NCBI GenBank assembly: GCA_028023455.1
Contig: JAQFVV010012396.1
Span: 8,536,085-8,600,084, forward strand
Length of the DNA stretch: 64,000 nucleotides
DNA from: Epiperipatus broadwayi
Taxonomy: Eukaryota > Onychophora > Udeonychophora > Euonychophora > Peripatidae
Direction: 5' to 3'
A program made the position numbers and the translations under genes. The notes below the pieces were generated by a model. The model was not told the origin of the DNA, ran no database searches, and saw only the letters and a program-made list of their open reading frames with translations. Every line of letters begins with the position of its first letter. Within the stretch, counting starts at the first letter, position 1. This document shows, piece after piece, positions 12,301 through 24,002 of this stretch.

Positions 12301-15150
12301 ATAATATGTTTCAATAATAATATCACAATTTTTTTATAGGCTTACTCATGTGCCTACCAGATTTATTCTCACCACACTTTTTCTAGCGCCATCTGCTTTA
12401 AGTTTGAATAATCAGTCAATGCAAGATTGTAGGGTGCTTTAATATCTTCTTCCTGAGACTGGTTTTTATCTTCATAAATAAGGAATAGGATTCAAAGCTG
12501 ATATCTTTATACTATTCAAGCTAATAGCCTGAAAACTTGTTTCTTTTCTTTTTTATTTTTTTTTTATTTTGATGTTTGTTCTAATATTATATGATGATAA
12601 GTATTAAGAGTTATAAAGAAATTTTTATTTTTGTACCAATAAAATGCAAAAATAAATTTGATATATATTATAAAAACTATTAAGATTAAAATCTATAATT
12701 TATTTATGCATATTACTAATGGAAAAGTCTTCCTTGTATTATCAAGATACTGTACAAAATTTGAGATGCTAGAATAAATTGCCTACAGAGTAACAAGCAA
12801 TGGCAAAACCTCAATAATGATGATCAATATATTATCATTTGATCATAATATTTTACTGTCTAATAATTTCTACTTGCCTTCAGGCAAAAAAATTTACATA
12901 CATACAATTTGTACATTTAAATTACTTTTTGTCTGAAAAGTTTGATTTATAAATCCAAAATATGTTTTTATCAAATATTTGGTTTTCTGTCACGCCAACA
13001 TAGCCCTATGTATTTTAATACACTGGTAGAGTAAAGAGATTAAAAGTTATTTGATTATGGGTCAATCTATTGCTTTTAATGCTCAAACATCACGTGACCT
13101 GACGAGTGACTAATCATTTTATTATTTATTTGCTTTATACATTATTAGATTGATTTATAAGCTGCAGCCTATTATTCCATGTTCATAAAACAACTCATAA
13201 CTTTCATGTTAAATAACTTTGCCTTTTTAATTTTTCAATTTTATTATTACTATTATTGAGTAAAATTTATATATAAAGCCTATTTTACCAAATAAGCGAC
13301 AATTAATTGCATGGGAAATCATGCACTGTTCGGGCACCAGTAATGTAGTTTAAATTTTGATTCAGAAGCCCATAGCCCTTAAGTTCATCACGGAGCTAAA
13401 CTGCATGGATACCACTGTTTACGTGTGATTTATCTATATATATCTTTTATTTATTTTTAATTACAAATTTGAATCTATTCCTAGCCTAGATTACTAATTC
13501 AAACACTACATATATACATATACATGATCGACCATATAAATATTAAGTAAACACTTTGTACTATAATAAATGAAATAAAATTATAGCTACCTCCTACTCA
13601 AATAATATTTTAATTAAAATCAAAATTGTTATAATATGCAGTATTTGTGTTTACTATTATTTAAAACCCATTGATAAAGTAAAATTGTATAATAATTCCT
13701 GCAATGGAGTTAATTTTTTGTATTCATTCAGCATGTAATTTAATTCCAACTCTTGAGTGATTATTCGTTGAGGCACAATAATGAGTAAATAGCTCCCCTC
13801 CCTTTCATAATTTGTTCTCTTCTTGCTCCAGTGAGATGGCCTGGATTCCTCACCTCCTTTCATGCCTGTTTCAGTTTCACAGAATTTGTTATTTCTTTGA
13901 TGATCAAAGAAAAATTAAACAGCTCAGTTTACCTCTAAAGAAGTGGTTCAGATAATACATTAAGCAACTTTACTAAGTGCATGTGAGAGAGAGAGAAGCA
14001 AAGAATCTCAAGACAGAAAGGAATTAAAATATTAATAGTACTGTACTTACTTTACTGTAACAAAGAAAACAGTTTCCTCAAACTATATAGATGTTTGCTT
14101 CAAACTTTATTTATACTTGTCTACTATAACAAAGAAGACATTTTATTCAAACTTTATTTATATGTCAGGGACAAATATTGATAAAAAAAAAAATTTAGTT
14201 TGACAAGAATTAATCCCTCCCATTTAAATTTTAACTTTGTTCTCAACTGAACTAAAATATAATCTCCAAAGCACTTCTAATTCCTGGTGTTATGCACACA
14301 CACACATACTTATATAAATGTATACATATCTGACAATTTTATGATACTTATTTGGCAGATTCACAAGACTAAAAAACAATTGGAAGAAAGGGAGGTACCA
14401 CTTAATGTTTTTGAATATAAATATATTTTAATCATATAACTTCAACATTATTTGTCATTAAAATTAATATGATGTGATGTAATTAAAAAAGGCAATAATG
14501 AAGATTACTCTTAATTATATCTATTCAATCCAATATACACGTGCGTGCACATCTTAATCTAATTGCTCTCATGTATATTCAAAACGTTACTAGATAAGCA
14601 AAAAAAAAAAAATAGTAATATCATTTGATGAATTTAAGCAATTGCATAGGGGCAGTGACAATTAAGAGGTACAAAAATATGAAATAAAAAATAATAATAG
14701 TTTTTTCTACTATTATTATTTTCTACACTTCTTTACACTTACTGTATATATATATTGTGACATGCACGTCCATCATGTATTATCTATCTATAATCTACAA
14801 ATAAATAAATAAAACAATTAGAAATCATTTATGTTCAATAAATAAATTCAAATTTAGAGTGAATGTAGAATGAATGTATGATTTCTTTATTTCAAAATAA
14901 ATATTGTTTATCATATTGAATAGTAGTAGTAGTAGTAGTAATAATAATAGACTTTGTTAAGTTTAAAAGAAAGAAAATCATGTTTCAGAAGTCAGTTTAA
15001 AGAATGTGTTGTTGCCAGATAATGGTAAATTTAGAAAGATATAAACACAAACTTTCTTTTTTTTTTTCAGAAAGATTTTATTTATTTTACATGCTTTTCT
15101 TTAATATTCTATGGATTTTTATATAAGCTTTAATGTACTTTGAGTAGAGA
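9334..15150. other. AT-rich non-coding DNA
   Basis: No gene recognised on either strand. It holds short CA/TA microsatellites (about 14290-14310), a (TAG)n run at about 14922-14950, and many A/T homopolymers. A slightly GC-richer patch at about 13300-13430 is not a recognised RNA or coding sequence. Frames of 60-90 codons occur but have no domain, codon bias or context to support them. Confidence 0.6.
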
Positions 15151-15159
15151 TTATGGTAC

Positions 15160-15222
15160 TTGTATACTATCCCTGCAATTAAGAAAAGGTAGAAGGCCTT
15201 TTCACATTCCCGATAAAGTAAT
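15160..15222 (+). repeat. Copy of the 17.4-kb palindrome core
   Basis: The segment ctatccctgcaattaag...gaaggccttttcacatt resembles both arms of the palindrome at 17349-17536 (tattcctgcaatgaa... and its complement). It stands alone here, without an inverted partner. It contains its own small hairpin (gaaaagg...ccttttc). Confidence 0.5.
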
Positions 15223-15595
15223 AATCTTGTGAATGTCAAATAAATCTTGCGATTTGAGTGTTATTTCTCATCGAAAAACGTGTTTTTAAACATGCACAAA
15301 AATGTATTTTGCAACGTGTCGCAAATAAAAGCTATTCTATTGCTACTTTTTGGAGACTTTCATATTGAATTCTGTGGGTGTATAAAAAACTGATTTTTGT
15401 CTCATTAAAACGTTTGTTGTTAAAATTTGAAATTAATTATTGTTACTCAATTTTGCATTTAAAACGTTTGTTGTTGAAATTTGAAATTAGTTGTTGTTGT
15501 TACTTAACTGTGGTTTTTTTAGTGTGAATTTTTAGTTAATTTCTCATCTTTAATTCCAAGTTATGCCATAAAAAAAAAAAAGGGAAAAATAAAAC

Positions 15596-15905
15596 AAAAC
15601 AAAACAAATAATTCAGAACAATAAAAAAATATAAATTAGAAAACTTTTATTACCGGCTTTACACATGCAGGCAGAAAAAACAATGGGATCAAAATTTTAC
15701 TAAACCTATCCTTTTTTTTTTTTTGGAAATACACAAAACCAAACAAATAATTCAGAACAATAAAAAAATATAAAATAGAAAACTTTTATGAATGCTTTTA
15801 CACATGCAGGTGGGGAAAAAAATGGAATCAAAATGTTACTAAACCTATCCTTTTTTTGGAAATACACAAAACAAAACCAATAATTCAGAACAACAACACA
15901 ATACA
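15596..15905. repeat. Tandem repeat, period about 133-139 bp, about 2.3 copies
   Basis: The word ttcagaacaataaaaaaata begins at about 15612 and 15751, and a decayed form begins at 15884. The shared block also includes tttacacatgcagg and actaaacctatcc. Copies differ by small indels in A/T runs. It is non-coding. Confidence 0.85.
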
Positions 15906-16321
15906 AATATCAATTGTAAAAGTTTTCATGCAGGAAGGAGGATATCAGAAATGGTTTTCTATCATTGAGTAAAGAGAAATGTCTAGACTGTTATGGACCA
16001 AATCTGGTAGATTATTTTCATTCTAATCTAAAATTCGATAGAGAAGAAATTCTTTACCTTTTTTTATTAATAAGAAAAAAAATGTTTTCTTGTTCAACAA
16101 GGAAATAAAAATATTTATTTCCACTAAGGAAATGAAATTAAGATCAAAAAGCAATCCCATAGTCTATGGACTGTTTGGGTGTAAACCCCAGTTTGTGGAT
16201 CCACCAAATTATAAGTGTTGGTCTCTCTGCATTGGTCTCTCTGCATAAGCCACCAAACATCCACTGTTGAGAAAGAATTCGCCTTGTTGTTTTTTTCTCC
16301 ATGGGAAAAAAAGCCTGTCAT
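15906..16321. other. AT-rich non-coding DNA
   Basis: No supported feature. A short direct repeat (ggtctctctgcat, twice near 16219-16245) is visible. Confidence 0.5.
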
Positions 16322-16636
16322 CAATTGTCAAATAGAAATAATGTAACTAGAAATAAGGTAAAATAACAGCCATCTAAGCAGATTTTTTTTAAAAGGCAAT
16401 GTTTATGCAAGTGACAAATATAAATAAATAAGGCAAAAAAAAAACAATCAAACACACATTTTCCAATATACATCGCAATTGTCAAATAGAAATAACGCAA
16501 CTAAAAATAAGGAGAAATACCAGCTGTCCAAGCAGGATAATTTTTTAAAAAAAAACAAACAATATTTTTGCAACTGACAAATATAAATAAATAAGTCAAA
16601 AAAACAACAAATATACATTTTTCAATATACATCGCA
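16322..16636. repeat. Direct tandem duplication, period about 154 bp
   Basis: Two adjacent copies, 16322-16475 and 16476-16636. Both begin caattgtcaaatagaaataa and end with caatatacatcgca. They differ by scattered substitutions and A-run lengths, so the duplication is not recent. It is non-coding. Confidence 0.88.
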
Positions 16637-17065
16637 GGTTTGATTTTCTTTCAATTTAATATCATCACAAGATTACACCTTCATCACTTTTTGCTCCAAT
16701 CTAAAAAACATCTTATCAAAGTGCTGCAATTTAAACTTACTTTTTTTTTATTTACTTACTGAATTACTACACTGACTTGATTATTATTTTTGTTTTCTTT
16801 TTGGCATTACTGTTGTTGTTATCGTTTTTTTCCTTTTAATTAAGAAAAAAAAAGTGATCTGTTGTTTTGAAAACTTACATTGCATGGCAAAATTCTATTT
16901 ACACCATGTACTACACAATCACGTGCTCCATAAGCATTTTGGATGGGGGGGGGGGTTCCAATCAAAAAATTCCATCTTGTTTCTGCAAGAGGACAATTCA
17001 AAATTGGTTATTATTTCAACTTAATGAAATGTTCTATTATGAGCTGGGAAGTATTATTTGTGTGT

Positions 17066-17348
17066 ATGTAATGTTTGGTTTTTAAAAACTATTTCTACAC
17101 ATTTTTTTTGAAATTGATTGAATTAAGTGTCAAAGCGTCATCGTCGGCATATATGTATATTTCATAGAAGTATATTTTGTATAATTTTTTTTTCCTTTTA
17201 AAAAATATATATATCTTGTGTATTATGCCGATAAGTATCATCTGTATGTATGTAATGTTTTGATATGTGTTTTTAAGTGTCAAAGCATTGCCTGCATATG
17301 TGAAGATTTCATATAATTTTTTTTCCTTTTTCAAAAATATAGATCTTG
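17066..17348. repeat. Diverged tandem duplication
   Basis: Two related blocks, about 17066-17235 and 17246-17348. They share, in order, tgtatgtaatgttt, aagtgtcaaagc, tttcat, a T-rich run with ccttttt, and atcttgtgtaytat. The second block runs directly into the palindrome that starts at 17349. Confidence 0.65.
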
Positions 17349-17536
17349 TGTACTATTCCTGCAATGAAAAAAAAAAGGAGGACCTTTCACATTGGTATCA
17401 ATGCATTGGTAACTTTGTAATGTTTGATAACTTTGTAAATGGTTACCAAAATAATAACATTACAGTGTTGAAAGTGTATTGATACCAATGTGAAAAGGCC
17501 TCCAATCTTTTCTTCATTGCTGGAGTAATACACGAA
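17349..17536. repeat. Palindrome with about 60-bp arms
   Basis: The left arm (about 17349-17406) is the inverted copy of the right arm (about 17470-17536). Both read as cctgcaatgaa... then ggagg(a/c)cttt...cacattggtatcaat. The intervening ~60 bp contains further weaker pairing (ggtaac/gttacc). The inner core recurs once at 15160, while the ggtatcaat extension does not, so the symmetry extends beyond the shared core. Confidence 0.8.
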
Positions 17537-19020
17537 CACCAATATTATGAAGGAGACAGCATGAGCTCTCTTCAGTTAATGTCTGCAAGAATAAATAAAG
17601 TAGATAGCAACAAATTCTATGCTGAACCATTTAAAGCCATTGAATTTTTGGATTTGATATAAACTATAGTCTTTAACAAAAAGGAATAGTTGGACATCAT
17701 CTAATGATAATGCCCATGGGTCCTACATCACCGTCTATCAGTGTGGCAATGTTATGAAAAAATATCATAGAAAAATGTAACTATAATCTGAATGTTAAAG
17801 TTGCCAACCTTGGTAACAGATGCTAATATTAATAAATAATTTCTGAAAATTCTTTGCTAAATTAATTTTTACTTTATCTTCAATATTCAGAAAGAAAAAT
17901 AATAATAATATGCTAATAGATATCTATTCAAAAAATTTTTTAAGTTAAATTAATAAAGTGGTTTATATTATTCAATACAAACTTAATTAATAGATTAAGT
18001 AAGTAAGACTTAACTATAAGACTTAAACTGATTATTGCCATTAATATTTCTAAAATAAGTCAAAATTAAAACATATTTCACATTTATTTATTTTTATTCT
18101 GAACATATGTAATTGTGATGAATGCTTTGCTTGGTCAAACGGATACTTGATGTAAAAGATATTTTAAAAAACATTATTGTGTGAAAGATTATATGTATTT
18201 ACTCTCTTTTGTAATTATGAATATGCATGTTTAACAATTTTTAAGATATATAGATGACAACTTAGTAATTGCAATTATAATACAATGGATTCTTTTATGT
18301 TACAATTGTTGAACTCAATTTTGTGTTGTTGCCTTAATAAATTTACACTATGTATCATTTGATTTACATATTCTACAAATTATTTTATTTTGAAAGTATT
18401 GATTTACATATTCCAAATCACACACCCACTAAATAATAAATTATTTATTTATTGAATTTTTATTTATTAAATAAAATACATATCAACGTATACGCTCATT
18501 GATACCTTATAAATTCATGAATCTATTAAGATGCAGGTTTAAATTAATATAATTTATCTGTGGGTAAGACTAAAATTATAGTAGTATGTCTTGGATTCAT
18601 ATTTAAAATAGTTATATAAATTAAATTAAAATTCAGTAATTACATATAATTACTTTTCATCTTCTTGTTTTAAATTAGTTTACATAGTATTTTGACTAGT
18701 ATTTTGGCTATCAACATGTTATCTAATTTGGGATAATGATTTATGATGATAATAGTTATTGTTTAAACTGAATCGTGAAATCAAGAGATTTGTAACGTCA
18801 TGCTATCTCAGCTATATGAACTAATAATATACAGAATTTTGTTTTTACTGTTGCTGCCCAAATTTTAATAAGATACCTTATTATCTGTTACATTTTTGGA
18901 TACCCAAATAGATGTATGAAGATAACAGTTTTTTAATCATTACTTGAGGTATATATTTTTATTACATTTGGCATTCAAGATGTGAAGATGTAAAACTAAA
19001 GCTTCTTTCTCTTTTGCCCT
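17537..19020. other. AT-rich non-coding DNA
   Basis: No gene, RNA or repeat boundary that I can support. Chance frames only. Confidence 0.5.
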
Positions 19021-19032
19021 ATATTTTCTATT

Positions 19033-19074
<42 letters not shown>

Positions 19075-19085
19075 AATAGAAAATA
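19021..19085. repeat. Perfect palindrome around (TA)n
   Basis: atattttctattacaatat on the left and its exact reverse complement on the right enclose a (TA)n tract. A second (TA)n follows the right arm. It could form a cruciform in DNA and a strong RNA hairpin. Confidence 0.9.
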
Positions 19086-19109
19086 TATATATATATATAT
19101 ATTGAAAAC

Positions 19110-20625
19110 ATCTTTTTTGAGATTGCCCATGAAAATGCTTTGGAGGAGGGGGTCATTTATATAGATACTTTTATATATGTATAATACAATTAATCCAAAT
19201 ACCTGTTATTCAAAAATTTATATAATCCAAACAAAAGTATAACAGTTATCTATAATCTATTACAGTAAACAAATTAATTTATATATACATTTGCAACAAA
19301 ATTAAAGGGGGAAAATGGTCAGTAATGTTACAAATTAATAAGTTCGATTGCAATGTGCTTTGTATTTAATCCAATTCAATTAATGATCAGTGATATAAGT
19401 AATGTTTAAAAAAATGTACATTAAATTACTAAGTGGTAGGCTGGCCTTATTTTACACACATTTTTAATTTATTGCTTTAATGCCTACAATAAAATTGTTT
19501 ATATTGATATTAAAGTAATCATATATTTTACTTTAAAATTGTAAAATATGGACATAATTAAATATAATGACAACTTATTTTATTAACTACCTTAAGCCCA
19601 AATTAAAAATCAGACTAATAATTAAAAGATGGAAAAAATAATGAAAAGATTCTCAATTGATAGTTTAGATTGAGTATGTAATTTAAATAAAATAAATTAT
19701 AATAATGATATTTTTATTCATAAAATTTTATTACAATGAAAACATTTGTAAAACCATATGTATCTTAAAAGTTATACATGGTATTTATAAAGAAATCACC
19801 AGTATTCCTTAGTCAATGAAGATTAGTATAGAAAGAGATTAGAAATAAACTATTTATACCTTCTTGTAAAAAAGATAAAGGAGAATATTAGTTTATAAGA
19901 AAGTATTGTATAAATTTCAAATTAAGTAGTTTATACATGTGTTTCCAAAAATTGGTAACAAATTTTTGTTTTAAGAAGAAGAAAAAAATTTTAAATCTAA
20001 TTAATAGTTTAATCCAACCTTTATCGAAAAACATTTGATTAATATTAATAATTAGATTAAATTTTAGAAAAAAAAAGAAAAACAATTGATTAATGGTAAT
20101 TATCAGATAAAGCAAAGCAAGAACAAAGAAAGAAATACAGCACAAAAAAAACTGAGATTGGTGGAAATATTTGTTCTCATTATAATGCAAGAGCTATATA
20201 TGTTGGATAAAAATAGGAGAACTGAAAAACATGGGTCAAGAGTCAAAGTACACATCTAGAATATTGTGTAAAAAAACTCATTAAAAGGTTGAATTGTGCA
20301 ATTGTCTCCCACTGCACAATGTCTTTGGCATTATTTGATTTAAGAAAGCTGCTGTTAAAGTACATTTCAGTGCTAATTTGAACACAGCTATAATAATAAA
20401 TTTTCTGTGTGATAAAAATGATGAAATCTATGTGCTTAATCAACTGAAATGCACCAAATGTAACTTGAATAATGTAAATGTTTAACCATAGTAAGTCAAA
20501 AAAATGGTAATGATATAAGGTGTAGCTTTTGATTCTTAATAGTAGAACTGTTTTTTCATTGCCCCCAGTGATATAACCAACTTATTTAAGATGAAAATTA
20601 TTATCATTAAAGAGTTCTTAATTAA

Positions 20626-20628
<3 letters not shown>
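19110..20628. other. AT-rich non-coding DNA
   Basis: No recognised gene. The 100-codon minus-strand frame at 19888-20190 is mostly Phe, Ile, Leu and Asn from AT-rich sequence. I do not regard it as coding. Confidence 0.5.

Positions 20629-20702
<74 letters not shown>
20629..20702. repeat. (TA)n microsatellite, about 37 units
   Basis: Uninterrupted alternating AT. Confidence 0.95.
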
Positions 20703-20706
<4 letters not shown>

Positions 20707-20727
20707 TTAAATAAACCCCAAGATGGT

Positions 20728-20780
20728 AATAAAGAGCTCTACTAATTTGCTCTAACAAGCTTTATTGGTAAATGCCAGCT
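20728..20780 (+). repeat. Single copy of the 21.1-kb palindrome core
   Basis: aataaagagctctactaatt followed by tgctctaacaagctttattg and gtaaatgccagct closely matches 21155-21207, the left arm plus loop of the palindrome. It has no inverted partner here. Read on the minus strand, it contains AATAAAGCTT, a polyadenylation-signal-like word. Confidence 0.7.
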
Positions 20781-21100
20781 AAACAAAGCATTGAAAAATC
20801 TCTATCTTAAAACCACTCCCTAACCTCAGATCAGTGATTTCATACTTTGGCACTCCTCAGTGAGGTGCTAGGATAGTTTCAGACACTAGATCTAAAAATA
20901 CCAAGCCAAAAACAGCATTTATCTAAAAGTTAACTATTTAGTAGAAAATCTGAAATTTTTAGACACCTAAACATCTTCAAACCCAGCTATCTAACTTAAA
21001 TAGCTATATGATGCTGAGAGATCTTCAGCCAAACCATATATTAATAGCCTTAGCAATATAACATTGCTTAAGACTTTAAAGCAAATATTATACATAGTCA

Positions 21101-21300
21101 ACAAAAAACAAAGTCATATATCACATAACTCAATTTTTAAGCTTGTAAATAAAAAATAAAGAGCTCTGCTAATTTGATCTAACAAACTTTATTGATAAAT
21201 GCCAGCTAGCTTGTTAGAGAAAACTAGCAGAGCTCTTCATTTTTTATTTACAAGCTTAAATATTGAGTCATGTGATATATGACTTTGTTTTTCTTTTGTT
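21101..21300. repeat. Palindrome with about 85-bp arms
   Basis: The left arm (21101-21186) and right arm (about 21209-21300) are near-complementary over acaaagtcatatatcacat..., aagcttgtaaataaaaaat and gagctctgctaatt. The loop is about 20 bp. The inner core recurs at 20728, but the outer arm sequence (caaagtcatatatcacat...) does not. Confidence 0.88.
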
Positions 21301-21699
21301 TTTCCAACATGAAAATGGTTTAAAACTTTTTTGCTTTTTTTTTTACAAATGAAGGTATAAAGATATACATATGATAGTAAGCTTACTAAATTACTAAAGA
21401 ACCCATGATAAGATCTTTTTATTATTATATATGTATAAATAAGTCTTAACAATTATATGTTTATATATAATGGGATGGGGAATCAGGGTAGTTCTCTTGG
21501 GGTAATGGAAAAAAAATCATTAACTTCAGTTCAAAATATAACTATAAAATATAAAGTAATGATATTAATATCAAAAATATATATAAGAAATTTTATATAT
21601 TAAAGAGAGGATGAGATTCTGAAATTACTGTGTGAGATCAGGCAGTTAATGCCTTAGAGCAAAGTATGATTAACCATACATCAACCAGCATTATCAATA

Positions 21700-22190
21700 A
21701 GTAAAAGTAAGTAAGACTCAAAATAATCATTCATTATCATGAATGATCAACAATAAAAATACATCAACAGTCAATCTTGTGACTGAATTTGAAATGGGTC
21801 TATTGTAGACCAGGCCAACTATCTCGGCTTTGCTAGATTGTGGCAATTATTAAAACATTAATTTTGATGCACCAACTTAAGTGCCATCCATTAGAATACA
21901 TAATCATCAAAACAGTAATACTGGGATATTAAAACATGATGATCATCATCAATGTTCTAGCCACTTAATACCATTAATGTATTAGCCAACTATAAACTTA
22001 ATTTCTAATAGATTAAACTAAATGAAATGTGGTGCATTGGCTTTAAAGAATATAATTTTAGTGCCAACCAGAATATATTAATTGGATGTCCTTAAGCACT
22101 AATATACATCTCCTTTCATATATCAGGCTGTTATGCACAAATCTTGCTCAGAGAACATAAGCTCTATTACTGGATTATGACCAAGATATG
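21700..22190. repeat. Left copy of a large inverted duplication
   Basis: It matches the reverse complement of about 25590-26085. Ordered matches include catcaacagtca...gactg, aacatgatgatc..catcaatg, accattartgt, aacttaatttctaata and ttggatgtcc. The copies are heavily diverged, with indels. It could be an old inverted duplication or two opposed copies of an unknown repeat. Confidence 0.6.
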
Positions 22191-22339
22191 ATGCAATATA
22201 ATAATCTAAAAAACACCATTTAGAATTATGTTCATGTGAATAATTTTTATATTGAATATAAATTTATTAATAATAAAAATGATATTAAGATCATTAGAAT
22301 AAGGCTATACACATATCAATGAACCTTCTGATTTTGATT

Positions 22340-23110
22340 AACATAATTAAATTTCATTGTGATTTACATGATTAATATACAAAATTCAAGTTACTATTAT
22401 GGTTTACATATATGTTCCATTAAGTGTACTGAAAATCCATTCAGCACACAGACATGTGGCTTAATATAAAATGAACACTTTGAATGGACATTTAATAATA
22501 ATAATAAAAAATATTAAAATGAATATATATAAGTATCCATATGGAACACCTTGATCTTTGCACATAGATGTACAGTACAATTGATGACTATATTTCAACT
22601 GTCATATAAAACACAATAAATGATTAAAATTTACTTATATGTGTTGATTAAAATAAAAATTAATTTCAATTTATTACATTGTGATTTACAGGTATATTCC
22701 AATATACAACACCTATATATATATATATATATATCCACACACAAGCATGTGATGGAATATTTTAAAAATGAACATATTTGAAATGTCATAAAATAAAAAT
22801 ACATGATTAAATAATATATTTAACATACATGTGTGTGCATATTGAATTGCAGGCACACACTGACCTCTATATCATATATTTCATTTTTGTCAAAAAAATT
22901 ATTCATTTTACAACACATAATTAATTCTTGACATAATATATATGTTGCGTGCATAGAAATATATATGCACATCGACATTTATATATATATATTAATTTTT
23001 CATAATTAATTCAATATTGAAAGTATATAGATTAAATTTTACATATGTGTTCTATTTGACACTCATTGATATATATATATATTTACATGCGATGTAATAA
23101 TTTCTGACCA
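22340..23110. repeat. Degenerate tandem array, unit about 330-380 bp
   Basis: Recurring ordered words: attgtgatttaca, a (TA)-rich run, cacacacaagcatgtg/cacacagacatgtg, then aaaatgaaca...ttgaa(a/t)g. Two units are clear, at about 22350-22505 and 22675-22800, and a weaker third reaches 23110. It is non-coding. Confidence 0.45.
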
Positions 23111-23857
23111 TTTTTGATTTGTTAGAAAATAAAAAAACTTTTAGTTTTCACTTTTAAATGATATCAAATACCTCAATTTAGATTTGCTTAAACATATTGA
23201 AACAGTATTATTTAGCCATCATTTTGTTTCACCTATAATGTTCCATAGTAGTATTTTTCCTTAGTTCAAACCCATCCCACATATATAAGCTTCTAATAAT
23301 TTTATTTATATGAAATAATGTATATTTTCATGTATGTGCATGTATTTATATAGGTGCATACATCCAATAATCATATTAATATTTGTGTGTGTATAATGCA
23401 TACGTGTTTATAAATTAAAAAATTTAATAATATATAATTTAAATTACGTGCATGGCCAATGTTATATGTGTGTAACTACTTACATGTATATGCGAAAGAA
23501 GCTTTCATATACAAATTTCTATTCCAGGGTTGCCACACACACATATATATTAAAATGTTTACGAAATTAAACTCTTTTTTAAAAAAAAAAGTTATCTGTT
23601 TTATAAAAATTGGTAATTCTTAGAAAACCATCTGCAAGTAATTAACCAAACTTGTAGTCAAAATTTTAATGTCTTTTATAATCAAAAATAAGAACAAAAA
23701 GTGACCTGTTTGACCATTATTGTTTTCACCCAGAAATTACCAAAGTTTTCACTTTTATGCATTTTTTAATTACTAAGAAAACTTTGTAAAAAGTTGTAAA
23801 CAGATTGCTCAATTACCGATTTTTCTGTTATAAATAGCTTTATCATTAAATTTTTAC
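23111..23857. other. AT-rich non-coding DNA
   Basis: Nothing recognised beyond short CA/TA microsatellites. Confidence 0.4.
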
Positions 23858-24002
23858 CATGCAAACTTTTGAGTAAAACAACCACTGCCTCTCTTCCTTT
23901 TTGGGAGATGATCAATGCACAAGATGAAGTTTGGGACTCATAGCCTGTCCAGCAGAAAGCATCAGAAGACATCACACTAGCCCATCTCGGGATGGTGATC
24001 AA
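23858..24002 (-). CDS. Possible isolated exon, function unknown
   Basis: A 48-codon open stretch on - that is less AT-rich than its flanks and encodes varied residues, including WASVMSSDAFCWTGYES and REAVVVLLKSLHG. A plausible acceptor (ctcttgtag) precedes it at 24003, and a plausible donor (ATG|GTAAAA) follows at 23857. The frame remains open about 30 codons beyond the donor, but there it turns AT-rich and unconvincing. I do not recognise the family and see no neighbouring exon. It could instead be a fragment of a mobile-element protein. Confidence 0.3.

Noticed and set aside
15160-15222. Hammerhead-like reading of ctgcaattaag...ccttttcac
   Set aside because: Lacks CTGANGA and GAAA core; only a simple hairpin.
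16945-16955. Poly-G run as a G-quadruplex
   Set aside because: A single uninterrupted G run within AT-rich DNA, no repeated G-tract pattern.
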